Origin: Pedobacter caeni
Lineage (GTDB): Bacteria; Bacteroidota; Bacteroidia; Sphingobacteriales; Sphingobacteriaceae
Direction: 5' to 3'
Length of the DNA stretch: 64,000 bases
Assembly: GCF_900129215.1 (NCBI RefSeq)
Contig: NZ_FQUQ01000003.1
Location: 62,001 to 126,000 of the forward strand
Below are positions 35,725 to 43,632 of the stretch, in pieces. A program made the translations under genes and the position numbers. The number at the start of each line of letters is the position of its first letter. Position 1 is the stretch's first letter. Under the pieces are notes generated by a model, which was given only the letters and a program-made list of their open reading frames with translations, was not told where the DNA came from and made no database searches.

Positions 35725-37609
35725 TATGGTCTTTTGTGTCTTCAATAGTAAGCAAATCTTTGGCCAATAACTGTGAAGACTTTACTAATTTCAGAAACTC
35801 GGAGCGATACCCTTCTTTATCTTTACCCATTGATTGCTCCACAAGGCTGATTACGTGTCCATAAGAAGACTTTTGTTTAAAGTCGGATTGTCTTAATAAC
35901 ATACCAAATTCTGCAACAGCAGCTGCGAATCTGAAATTGTTGCTGCTGCCCTCAAAGAGGTTAGAAGCATCTATGACTGATTTTTGGAGCAGTTTACTGT
36001 GGTTTCCATCCGGTTCTTTGTAGCGTAATTTCACGGTCAGCATTTCCGGGCTGCCGTTACTGCTGTTGTTCTTTTTGTTTTCCTGGTATTTCAAAGGGTC
36101 AACAGAGGGGGTAAAGCTGCTTTGAACACCTGTAGGGATGATCTCATATAGTGCCGTTACGGTATGTCCTGAACCCAGATCTCCGGCATCTTTACGGTCA
36201 TCATTAAAGTCTTTATCCTCCAGCAATCTGTTTTCATAGCCGATTAAACGATAAGCCTGTACTTTTGCAGGATTAAATTCTACCTGTAATTTTACGTCTT
36301 TGGCAATCGTAAAAAGTGTCCCTCCAAATTCATTTACCAATACCTTTCTGGCTTCCGTGATGTTATCGATATAAGCGTAATTACCGTTCCCTTTATCTGC
36401 CAGTGTTTCCATTTTGCTGTCTTTGGTATTGCCCATTCCGTAACCGAGAACGGTTAAGAAAACCCCTGATTTTCTTTTTTCTTCTATCAGCTGTTCCATT
36501 TCCTTATCGCTGGATGCACCAACATTAAAGTCCCCATCTGTGGCAAGGATTACCCGGTTATTGCCTCCTTTAATGAAATGCTGACCGGCGACTTTATAAG
36601 CGAGCTCAATTCCTTGCCCACCTGCAGTAGAACCACCCGCTGTCAGTTTGTTTAACGCTTCCTTGATCGTTGTTTTCATATTCCCAGGTGTGGATGGAAG
36701 CACAAGTCCTGAATTACCTGCATATACCACGATGGCTACTTTATCTTTTTCGCGAAGCTGATTTGTTAAGAGTTTAAAAGATGAAACCAGTAAGGGCAGT
36801 TTGTTGGGCTGAGCCATTGAGCCCGATACATCAATCAGAAAAACCAGATTTGATGCCGGAAGCTGGTCTGTTTTCATGGATTTTCCCTGAAGGCCGATTT
36901 GTACCAGTTTATGTTTGTTGTTCCATGGTGCAGTAGAGATCTCGGTGATGATGTTGACTGGATCATTTCCTGTTGGCTGAGGATAATCATAGTCAAAGTA
37001 ATTGATCATTTCCTCAATCCTTACCGCATCTTTGGGTGGTAATCCGCCATTGTTCAGGTAGCGGCGCACATTGCTGTAAGAAGCCGCATCTACATCAATG
37101 GAAAAGGTAGATAATGGTGTCTTGTCAGGGTTGTGGAAAACATTTTCCTGAATGTTTGCATAGCTTTCTGTATCGGATGCGGGAGGAGACATCACGACCA
37201 TGTTGCCATAGGCCGGAGTGGGACTGTATGATCTGATTGTCGCCACACTGGAGGTTATCGATTTTTTTGCCTGGATCTGGTATCCGGTAACCACTACTTC
37301 ATTTAAGGTCTGGTTATCTGCTTCCATGGAAATGTTAATCAGGGTTTTATTCCCAACTTTTATGGTCTGTGTTTTATAGCCTATATAAGAAAATTGAAGC
37401 TCTTGTTCATTGTCATTCAATACGATGGTGTACTTTCCCTGGGGATCTGTAGTGGTTCTTTTTTTGGTTTTGGAAATGCTGACCTGTACGCCTGGTAGGG
37501 GCAATCCATCACTTTTATCAATCACAATTCCCTGAATTGTTTTTACGGTTGTGGCTTTAAATCCGAATAGAAATAAGACAACAAAGATCGGGAGTAATAG
37601 CTTTTTCAT
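35711..37609 (-). CDS. von Willebrand factor A protein with carboxypeptidase-regulatory and SusC-like linker segments
   Basis: 632 residues: signal peptide or anchor (1-18), carboxypeptidase-regulatory-like domain (about 25-98), then LNEVVVTGYQIQAKKSI (102-118), which resembles the region before the plug of SusC receptors although no plug or barrel follows. A YfbK-type vWF domain (about 150-245) comes next, then a vWA domain with an intact MIDAS start DVSGSM (260-265), and a C-terminal DUF3520-like part. It is divergent from an ECF sigma factor gene across 71 bp. The proposed role as the envelope partner of that sigma/anti-sigma pair is inference. Confidence 0.88.
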   Translation of the reverse strand: MKKLLLPIFVVLFLFGFKATTVKTIQGIVIDKSDGLPLPGVQVSISKTKKRTTTDPQGKYTIVLNDNEQELQFSYIGYKTQTIKVGNKTLINISMEADNQTLNEVVVTGYQIQAKKSITSSVATIRSYSPTPAYGNMVVMSPPASDTESYANIQENVFHNPDKTPLSTFSIDVDAASYSNVRRYLNNGGLPPKDAVRIEEMINYFDYDYPQPTGNDPVNIITEISTAPWNNKHKLVQIGLQGKSMKTDQLPASNLVFLIDVSGSMAQPNKLPLLVSSFKLLTNQLREKDKVAIVVYAGNSGLVLPSTPGNMKTTIKEALNKLTAGGSTAGGQGIELAYKVAGQHFIKGGNNRVILATDGDFNVGASSDKEMEQLIEEKRKSGVFLTVLGYGMGNTKDSKMETLADKGNGNYAYIDNITEARKVLVNEFGGTLFTIAKDVKLQVEFNPAKVQAYRLIGYENRLLEDKDFNDDRKDAGDLGSGHTVTALYEIIPTGVQSSFTPSVDPLKYQENKKNNSSNGSPEMLTVKLRYKEPDGNHSKLLQKSVIDASNLFEGSSNNFRFAAAVAEFGMLLRQSDFKQKSSYGHVISLVEQSMGKDKEGYRSEFLKLVKSSQLLAKDLLTIEDTKDHNEKN

Positions 37610-37680
37610 AATTTCCTTTTTTTAGGAATGATGTAAGCTTTAAAGAATTTCCATACCAGTATCAGAAAATATTTTTATAC

Positions 37681-38286
37681 TTGAGCGAATTATGTCCCGG
37701 ACAGCTATTGAAGTTTATTAAAAATAATACCAGAATCCAGGAGCAGGACGATGCTGCTTTGATTGCCCGATACAAAATCAGCGGCGACCTGGAAGTATTG
37801 GGCCAGCTGTACAACAAGTACATGCACCTGGTATTTGGGGTTTGCCTGAACTATCTGAAGGACGAAGAGCAAAGCAAAGATGCCGTCATGCAGATCTTTG
37901 AAGAGCTGGTCAGCAAACTGAAAGTTCATGAAGTACAGAACTTCAAAAGCTGGCTCCATGTCTTGTCGAGGAACCATTGTTTAATGGCCATCCGTAAAAA
38001 TTCTAAGAATACAACCGTCTCTCTGGAAGATACTTTTGTGGAAAACACAGAATTTGTGCATCTTGATATGGATGATACAAAAGAAACGAAGCTTACCGTT
38101 ATGGAGAGGTGTATGGAAACCCTTTCTGAAGAACAGCGGCTTAGCGTAGATTTGTTCTATTTGCAGGAGAAGTGTTATAAAGAAGTGGCGGATATTACCG
38201 GCTATGAAATGGTAAAAGTGAAGAGTTATATCCAGAATGGAAAAAGGAACTTGAAAATTTGTATAGAAAAAAACAGCAGTGAATAA
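37681..38286 (+). CDS. ECF RNA polymerase sigma factor
   Basis: Sigma-70 family, extracytoplasmic-function type. Region 2 is visible as LGQLYNKYMHLVFGVCLNYLKDEEQSKDAVMQIFEEL, and region 4 as LSEEQRLSVDLFYLQEKCYKEVADITGYEMVKVKSYIQNGKRNLK. No in-frame ATG precedes region 2: TTG at 37681 (201 residues) is listed, but TTG at 37708 (MKFIKNNTR) looks closer to relatives as I recall them. A TATACTTG at 37676-37683 could be its -7 element, which would favour the later start. The stop overlaps the anti-sigma-like gene by 8 bp. Confidence 0.88.
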   Translation: MSELCPGQLLKFIKNNTRIQEQDDAALIARYKISGDLEVLGQLYNKYMHLVFGVCLNYLKDEEQSKDAVMQIFEELVSKLKVHEVQNFKSWLHVLSRNHCLMAIRKNSKNTTVSLEDTFVENTEFVHLDMDDTKETKLTVMERCMETLSEEQRLSVDLFYLQEKCYKEVADITGYEMVKVKSYIQNGKRNLKICIEKNSSE

Positions 38287-39616
38287 CGATTGGTTAGATA
38301 TAGGAGTTTTAGAAGATTATCTTGATGGTAAGCTGGATGCTAAAACCATGAACAGGGTGGAGCGTGAAGCGCTTGAAGATCCTTTCGTGGCCGAAGCATT
38401 GGCCGGTTTGAGTGCTTCTCCTAAACGTGCTTTGCAATCCATCTCTTTGCTTCAGAAACAATTGCAGGAGCGGATTGCCGGTCAGCAGGAGTCCAAGAAA
38501 ACAAAGGTAATTACCTGGCAGCGATTGAGTATTGCGGCAACAGCTGCAGTATTGTTTATCTCTGTGAGTATTATTTTCTGGATGAAAGAAACCGCACATC
38601 AGAACCAGTTGGCCAAACAGCCGAAGTCGGTAGACGTAGATATTGCACCTGTGGTCCCGGAGCCTGCACCTCCTGTTTCTGCAGATGCGCTTGCTCAGTT
38701 GAAAACCGCTCCTAAGAAGGATGCTGTTGAAGTAGAGAAGAGTCCGGCAACCCTTCGCAATGATGAAGTGGATCGGGCCTTGCTTAAGGCTAAAACAAAT
38801 GCTTATGCCGCAAATCGTGCAAAAGCAAGTCCTGTACCCGTTGCAGATGCTGTTCCGGAAACACTCAAGGAGGTTGTTGTTGTTGGTTACCCTGTCATGA
38901 GAAAGCAAGCTGTGACCGCGAGTGCTACGGCCATCGTTTCGGAAGAAAAGCCATATGGGAATGCTGCGGTAGCTTCTGCCAGAATGGCTGCTCCTGTAAA
39001 AGGGATTAGTACCTCAGAGTTGAGCGGTAAAGTGACCTCGGAAAAAGATGGCGGGCCAATACCAGGTGTCCTGGTAAAGGTCGAAGGGACCAAACTATCT
39101 GCAATTACTGATGCAGAAGGAAGGTTCCGGATTCCGGCAGACAGCAGTGTTAAAGGAGATAAACTAGTCCTGAATTATTTGGGTTACAGCTCAAAAGTAG
39201 TTCCTGCAAAATGGAATGAAGCAATGAGTATCCGTTTAGCTGAAGAACATTCAGCATTGTCTGAAGTCGTGGTAACAGGCATGAGCTCCGCTAAAAAGGA
39301 AAAACCTGATGTACGCAGGGAACGAAAGAATCAACAGGTAGGAGATAGGGATATGGCCTCAATTCCTGAGGGAGGCTGGGACAAATGGGCCCGGTATATC
39401 CGAAGAAACAATAAACTGAGTAACGAGCCTTTTCTTGACCGTGGAGTTGAACTCAGTTTCGTGATCGGTACAGATGGAAGGCCGGCAGATGTTCAGGTCC
39501 TGAATGGTATTGATGAGGCACACGACCAGGAAGCAAAAAGGTTAGTTCTGAATGGTCCCAAATGGAAAATCCCGGCCAATCCAACTGAGAAGATCATCCT
39601 CAATATTATCTTTTAG
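38279..39616 (+). CDS. Membrane anti-sigma-like protein with carboxypeptidase-regulatory and TonB C-terminal domains
   Basis: 445 residues from a GTG that overlaps the sigma gene by 8 bp. The cytoplasmic N-terminus (1-80, acidic WLDIGVLEDYLDGKLDAKTMNRVE) looks like a zinc-free anti-sigma domain. One transmembrane helix spans 83-102. The periplasmic part holds LKEVVVVGYPVMRKQAV (196-212), a carboxypeptidase-regulatory-like domain (247-322), a second EVVVTGM (329-335) and a TonB-C-like end (about 365-445, VELSFVIGTDGRPADVQVLNG). The coupling with the sigma gene supports an anti-sigma role, which is inferred. It ends before a 52-bp palindromic terminator. Confidence 0.8.
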   Translation: MNNDWLDIGVLEDYLDGKLDAKTMNRVEREALEDPFVAEALAGLSASPKRALQSISLLQKQLQERIAGQQESKKTKVITWQRLSIAATAAVLFISVSIIFWMKETAHQNQLAKQPKSVDVDIAPVVPEPAPPVSADALAQLKTAPKKDAVEVEKSPATLRNDEVDRALLKAKTNAYAANRAKASPVPVADAVPETLKEVVVVGYPVMRKQAVTASATAIVSEEKPYGNAAVASARMAAPVKGISTSELSGKVTSEKDGGPIPGVLVKVEGTKLSAITDAEGRFRIPADSSVKGDKLVLNYLGYSSKVVPAKWNEAMSIRLAEEHSALSEVVVTGMSSAKKEKPDVRRERKNQQVGDRDMASIPEGGWDKWARYIRRNNKLSNEPFLDRGVELSFVIGTDGRPADVQVLNGIDEAHDQEAKRLVLNGPKWKIPANPTEKIILNIIF

Positions 39617-39623
39617 AAAAGTG

Positions 39624-39675
39624 ATCATATAAAAAAACGGGATCATCAATTGATGATCCCGTTTTTTTATATGAT
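39624..39675. terminator. Perfect 52-bp palindromic bidirectional terminator
   Basis: Every base from 39624 to 39649 pairs with 39675 to 39650. The arms run ATCATAT, seven A, CGGGATCATCAA. It separates the convergent anti-sigma-like gene and PiT transporter gene and has A/T tracts for both directions. Confidence 0.92.
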
Positions 39676-39694
39676 ATTTTTTGTGAGCCTGCTT

Positions 39695-40705
39695 CTAAAA
39701 GAACAAGTGAATCACGGCGTAAACAAGAGCGGCAAGTGTTGCTGAAACAGGAATGGTCAATACCCATGCCCATAACAAACTTACCGTTACTCCCCAGCGT
39801 ACAGCGGATACCCTTTTCAACAAACCTACCCCAACAATAGATCCTGTGATCGTATGGGTGGTAGAAACGGGAATACCAAAGTGTTCTGTGATCCCTAAGG
39901 TTACCGCACCTGCAGTTTCTGCAGCTACCCCTTCAAAAGCATTTACTTTAGTAATTTTTGAACCCATTGTTTTAACGATTTTCCAACCACCGCTCATCGT
40001 TCCTAATGCAATTGCAGCATAACAGGAGATTGGAATCCACTCCGGCATCGTATCACCTGTCTTAAGTACGTTTGCCGCCACCATGGATACGTAGATGATT
40101 CCCATTACTTTCTGGGCATCATTACCACCATGCGTGAAACTTAAGGCCGCAGAAGAGATCAATTGTAGCCTTTTGAACCATTTCTCCGCAACCGAAGGCC
40201 TTGCATTTTTGGAAATATGAAGGATAATAATAGATATAATCACGGAGATCACCATCCCGATTACCGGGGCAAGCACAATGAAGGCCACCACTTTAAGGAT
40301 CGGGGCAAGGTTAATTGCCGACATTACGCCGGCACCAACTGTTGCTGCTTTAGCCATACCTGCACCCGCAAAACCACCAATCAGGGTATGCGATGAACTG
40401 GAAGGAATACCAAACCACCAGGTAAATAAGTTCCAGGTGATGGCGGCTAAAAGACCGGCAAGGATTACTTCAAGGGTAATGAAATTCTCCACAACCGTTT
40501 TAGCAATGGTGTTGGCCACTTTATGATCTGTAAAATAAAAATATGCAGCAAAATTGAAGAGCGCTGCCCATAACACTGCCTGGAATGGGGATAATACTTT
40601 CGTTGATACAATTGTTGCAATAGAGTTTGCGGCATCATGAAAGCCATTAATATAATCGAAGGCAATTGCCAGGACAATTACAACAACCAATAAGGTAGTT
40701 ACCAT
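39695..40705 (-). CDS. Inorganic phosphate transporter, PiT family
   Basis: A secondary phosphate transporter of the inner membrane. 336 residues with about ten transmembrane segments and the two PiT signature repeats: FDYINGFHDAANSIATI near the N-terminus (residues 17-33) and SFTHGGNDAQKVMGII in the second half. The gene starts 11 bp after the DUF47/PhoU-like gene, the usual pairing. The promoter region of that gene carries repeats resembling PhoP/PhoB sites, which fits induction by phosphate limitation. Confidence 0.95.
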   Translation of the reverse strand: MVTTLLVVVIVLAIAFDYINGFHDAANSIATIVSTKVLSPFQAVLWAALFNFAAYFYFTDHKVANTIAKTVVENFITLEVILAGLLAAITWNLFTWWFGIPSSSSHTLIGGFAGAGMAKAATVGAGVMSAINLAPILKVVAFIVLAPVIGMVISVIISIIILHISKNARPSVAEKWFKRLQLISSAALSFTHGGNDAQKVMGIIYVSMVAANVLKTGDTMPEWIPISCYAAIALGTMSGGWKIVKTMGSKITKVNAFEGVAAETAGAVTLGITEHFGIPVSTTHTITGSIVGVGLLKRVSAVRWGVTVSLLWAWVLTIPVSATLAALVYAVIHLFF

Positions 40706-40716
40706 TTTTTGAAGGT

Positions 40717-41358
40717 TTAAGCGTTCTTTACCAAAATAGATTCCAACACATTTGCTGCATCTTCACATTTGTCTGTAGCCATTTCTAAGGTCTGCAGCAC
40801 TTCTTTTTGTTTAATTAGTTCAATTGCGTTGGTTTCAAATTCAAACAAACGGGCAATGGCCAGGTTTGTCACATAATCAGCCTGATTTTCGCCGCTGTTG
40901 ATCCTTACACAGGCATCAGCGATAACGCGGATATTTTTGAAGCTTCTTAATTCTTTGATTGCCTTGTCTAAATCTGTACACATTTCTACCAAAAGTTCTG
41001 CAAGTTTGATCATTGCATCACCAATGTTAACAATGTTGTACAGTTCGATGTTGCTTGCAGAAGCATGAATATAATCTGCAATATCATCTACCGCACTTGC
41101 CAGTGCATGAATGTCTTCCCTGTCAAAAGGAGTGATAAAATTCTTACTTAGTTCTAAGAAAATTGAATGGGTAATGTCATCACCAACGTGCTCAAGACGC
41201 TCCACTTCTTTGATGTATTCTTTTCTTTTTTCCAGGTCAGTTGCGCTTAGGGCAAGCAATAAGGCTTCAGAAATTTTCAATACATTGCTGCCTGCCTGTT
41301 CGAACAAGGGCTGGAATTTTTTGTCTCTTGGAGTGAAGAACTTAAAAATGCTATTCAT
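40717..41358 (-). CDS. DUF47 / PhoU-like regulator of the PiT transporter
   Basis: 213 residues, all-helical, matching DUF47 (PF01865): EQAGSNVLKISEALLLAL, RLEHVGDDITHSIFLELSKNFITPFDREDIHALASAVDDIADYI, and the metal-binding E/D pattern of PhoU proteins. It is co-transcribed with the PiT transporter (11-bp gap) and probably controls its activity. Its predicted -7 element is at 41437-41444, with TGTTAA-type repeats just upstream. Confidence 0.93.
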   Translation of the reverse strand: MNSIFKFFTPRDKKFQPLFEQAGSNVLKISEALLLALSATDLEKRKEYIKEVERLEHVGDDITHSIFLELSKNFITPFDREDIHALASAVDDIADYIHASASNIELYNIVNIGDAMIKLAELLVEMCTDLDKAIKELRSFKNIRVIADACVRINSGENQADYVTNLAIARLFEFETNAIELIKQKEVLQTLEMATDKCEDAANVLESILVKNA

Positions 41359-41436
41359 CTGTTATATTATATTTTGTTTTAATTGTCAGATGAAACCCGC
41401 ATGGCGCCTAGCCCATCCTACTTATAAAATATGCTA

Positions 41437-41444
41437 CAAAAGTA
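41437..41444 (-). promoter_or_regulatory. -7 element of the DUF47-PiT operon
   Basis: On the minus strand TACTTTTG matches TAnnTTTG exactly. The predicted 5' UTR is about 70 nt. Repeats at 41454-41477 lie where a -33 box would be. Confidence 0.5.
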
Positions 41445-41453
41445 TGAGTGTAA

Positions 41454-41477
41454 TGTTAAGTTAATGTTAAGTGTTAA
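41454..41477 (-). promoter_or_regulatory. Tandem TTAACA (TGTTAA) repeats, Pho-box-like
   Basis: TGTTAA occurs on the plus strand at 41454-41459, 41465-41470 and 41472-41477, so the DUF47 promoter strand reads TTAACA. The first two are 11 bp apart, the spacing of OmpR/PhoB-class regulator sites. The half-site matches the TTAACA repeat of Bacillus PhoP boxes. Confidence 0.5.
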
Positions 41478-41503
41478 GTTATTTTGAAAAAGCTTTGTTT
41501 CTG

Positions 41504-42529
41504 TTAACCAATCTTTTCGAGTGTAAAAGCAAAAGTGGTTCCGATCTGCTGGGTACTTCTTACCGAGATGATCTGTTGATGTGCTTCCAGGATATGTTTC
41601 ACGATGGCAAGGCCCAATCCCGTACCACCTTCCTGTCTGGAACGGTGAGAGTCTATCCGGTAAAAACGTTCAAATAAACGGGGCAGGTGTTTCTCCTCAA
41701 TTCCAATTCCGTCGTCGGTGACCTCCACCAGGTACTGGTCATGCAATTCAAAGATTTTAATGGCCGTTGAACCCTGATCCTTGCCATATTTTATGGAATT
41801 CTGAATCAGGTTGATCATCACCTGTCTGATCTTCTCCCGGTCGGCTTTCACATAAGCTGGGTGCGTATATTTATCTTTGAAAGAGATCTTGATCTCCTTT
41901 GTTTTTGCTTTATCTTCCAGGCCTTCCATCACCTCCTTTGCCAGGAGGACAAAGTCAAACTTCTCATAATTGATCGGAATTTCTCCGGTTTCCAGTTTGG
42001 AAATAGAATCCAGGTCATTGATCAGATAGCTGAGGCGTTCTACATTGTTTTCCGCCTTTTTAAGGAATTTAGTTGCCATTTCCGGGTCATCCGTCAGGCA
42101 ATCCTGTAAAGTCTCTATATAACCTTGTATGGCAAACAACGGCGTTTTAAATTCGTGGGAAACATTAGATAAAAACTCTCTTCTGAATTGCTCCTGTTTT
42201 TTCAGGATATCAATCTCCCGTTTTTTTGCTCCCGCCCATTCTTTCACTTCATGTTCCACATCATTGATGGGATCGGAAGAAACATATTCTCCTAAAGCAT
42301 CTTTCAGGTCTTTTCCCAGTTTAAGATTATGGATTAGCTTATAGATGAGTACAATCTTGGAATAGATGTACTTTTCCAGCAGGTAATAAAAAACAATAAA
42401 ACTGGTAATAAAGGCCACAGCAAAAGAAACCAGCATAAAATACCAGCTCTGTTGAAAGTAGAAATTTACCAGGCCAATGGACAGGCCTACTGCAAAAGCA
42501 GCTATGAGGACGAGGACGCTTAACTTCAT
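41504..42529 (-). CDS. Membrane sensor histidine kinase, PhoR-like
   Basis: 341 residues: two N-terminal transmembrane helices (about 4-24 and 30-50) with almost no periplasmic loop, a linker helix, then HisKA with the phosphorylated histidine H125 (SNVSHEFKTPL) and a HATPase domain with N, G1 and G2 boxes (NLIQNSIKYG, VTDDGIGIEEKHLPRLFERF, GGTGLGLAIVKH). The layout matches PhoR-type kinases. No response regulator gene is next to it. Its downstream neighbours on the same strand, 145 bp away, are the phosphate genes, so a phosphate-sensing role is plausible but unproven. Confidence 0.9.
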   Translation of the reverse strand: MKLSVLVLIAAFAVGLSIGLVNFYFQQSWYFMLVSFAVAFITSFIVFYYLLEKYIYSKIVLIYKLIHNLKLGKDLKDALGEYVSSDPINDVEHEVKEWAGAKKREIDILKKQEQFRREFLSNVSHEFKTPLFAIQGYIETLQDCLTDDPEMATKFLKKAENNVERLSYLINDLDSISKLETGEIPINYEKFDFVLLAKEVMEGLEDKAKTKEIKISFKDKYTHPAYVKADREKIRQVMINLIQNSIKYGKDQGSTAIKIFELHDQYLVEVTDDGIGIEEKHLPRLFERFYRIDSHRSRQEGGTGLGLAIVKHILEAHQQIISVRSTQQIGTTFAFTLEKIG

Positions 42530-42563
42530 GCAGGCAATTTACAATTTAGATTTAAATTCAAGG

Positions 42564-43223
42564 TTAAATTTTCCCTTGCCATTCCTGATAAAAATGATCC
42601 AGGTAAAGCAGCATAAAATCATGACGTTCAGCAGCCATCTTCTTTCCGGATGCTGTTTTCATCAAATCTTTCAGCTTTAAGAGCTTTTCATAAAAATGAT
42701 TGATGGTAGGAGTGGTCGAATTTTTATACTCTTCTTTGCTCATGTGCAGATTCGGTGTGATCTCAGGATCATACAAGACCCGGTTTTTATAGCCACCATA
42801 AGTAAATGCCCTCGCGATCCCTATTGCACCTATCGCGTCCAGACGGTCGGCATCCTGTACGATATTGAGCTCCCTGGATTGGAAACTGATTTCCCCCAGG
42901 CTGGCTTTATAGCTCAGGTTTTTAATGATCTGCCGGACATGCTCAATCACCGAAGGGGCAAGCTCAAGGCTGTTCATAAAATCCCCGGCTATCCTTGGAC
43001 CGATTTCTTCATCTCCATCGTTGAATTTCGAATCGGCAATGTCATGTAACAACGCGGCCAGGGCAACGACCAGTTCATCGCCTTTTTCAGTTTCATTCAG
43101 ATGTTGGGCGTTACGGAAAACGCGTTCAATGTGAAACCAGTCGTGTCCGGCTTCTGCACCAGCCAGTGTTTCTTTTACAAACTGTATGGTTTTGTCTATA
43201 ATAGGGTTCATCAGATTTTGCAT
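42564..43223 (-). CDS. HD-domain hydrolase
   Basis: A metal-dependent phosphohydrolase of the YedJ-like HD group. ATG 43223 (MQNLMNPIID) or 43211 may be the start; a TTG at 43232 lies inside the -7 element and is rejected. HDWFHIERVFRNA and LLHDIADSKFNDGDEEIGPRIA hold the H...HD metal ligands, with a late aspartate in VQDADRLDAIGAIGIAR. The protein is about 219 residues. Substrate unknown; nucleotides or phosphoesters are typical. It lies 34 bp upstream of the histidine kinase, probably in one transcript. Confidence 0.9.
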   Translation of the reverse strand: MQNLMNPIIDKTIQFVKETLAGAEAGHDWFHIERVFRNAQHLNETEKGDELVVALAALLHDIADSKFNDGDEEIGPRIAGDFMNSLELAPSVIEHVRQIIKNLSYKASLGEISFQSRELNIVQDADRLDAIGAIGIARAFTYGGYKNRVLYDPEITPNLHMSKEEYKNSTTPTINHFYEKLLKLKDLMKTASGKKMAAERHDFMLLYLDHFYQEWQGKI

Positions 43224-43229
43224 TTGAGG

Positions 43230-43237
43230 CAAATGTA
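43230..43237 (-). promoter_or_regulatory. -7 promoter element of the HD-hydrolase gene
   Basis: On the minus strand TACATTTG matches TAnnTTTG exactly and ends 6 bp before the ATG at 43223. Confidence 0.5.
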
Positions 43238-43272
43238 TCTGAATTGATGGTAAAAATAGATGATGTGGAGAA

Positions 43273-43533
43273 TTATCCGGGGACGAGTTGTGCCTTCGTA
43301 AAGTCGGCCACCTTAAAATTAATGAGCTGGTTCATCTGTACCTCCAGTATCACTGAAATCTGGTATAACCGCTCTACGGTCAGTTTACTATGCCCTAATT
43401 CAATTTTGCTATAGGCATTCTGGGAAATGTTCAGCTTTGCCGCGAGGTAATCCTGGGTTAGGGCTTTGATCTTTCTGACTTTCTTGATGTTGCCGGGAAT
43501 GTCCCTGACGTTAATTTCGAGGCGCTCTTTCAT
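43273..43533 (-). CDS. XRE-family helix-turn-helix protein
   Basis: 86 residues. The HTH_3 domain spans about residues 12-68, with KIKALTQDYLAAKLNISQNAYSKIELGHSKLTVERLYQISVILEV in the canonical order. It is a small DNA-binding regulator without a sensor domain, similar to phage-repressor-like or restriction-modification controllers, but no such genes adjoin it. Target genes are unknown. The downstream HD-hydrolase gene has its own promoter. Confidence 0.88.
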   Translation of the reverse strand: MKERLEINVRDIPGNIKKVRKIKALTQDYLAAKLNISQNAYSKIELGHSKLTVERLYQISVILEVQMNQLINFKVADFTKAQLVPG

Positions 43534-43632
43534 ATTTGGGAAGTTTAGTTTTCATTTATCCACTAGTATAAACGAAAACTAAACAAGAACGGATTTCGAA
43601 AAAGACAAAAAATCTTATTCTATATGAATTAG

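Noticed and set aside
38309..38908. A 199-codon minus-strand open frame opposite the anti-sigma-like gene
   Set aside because: Cys/Arg-rich composition, no promoter, and the plus-strand gene is clearly coding (coupled to sigma, recognised domains).
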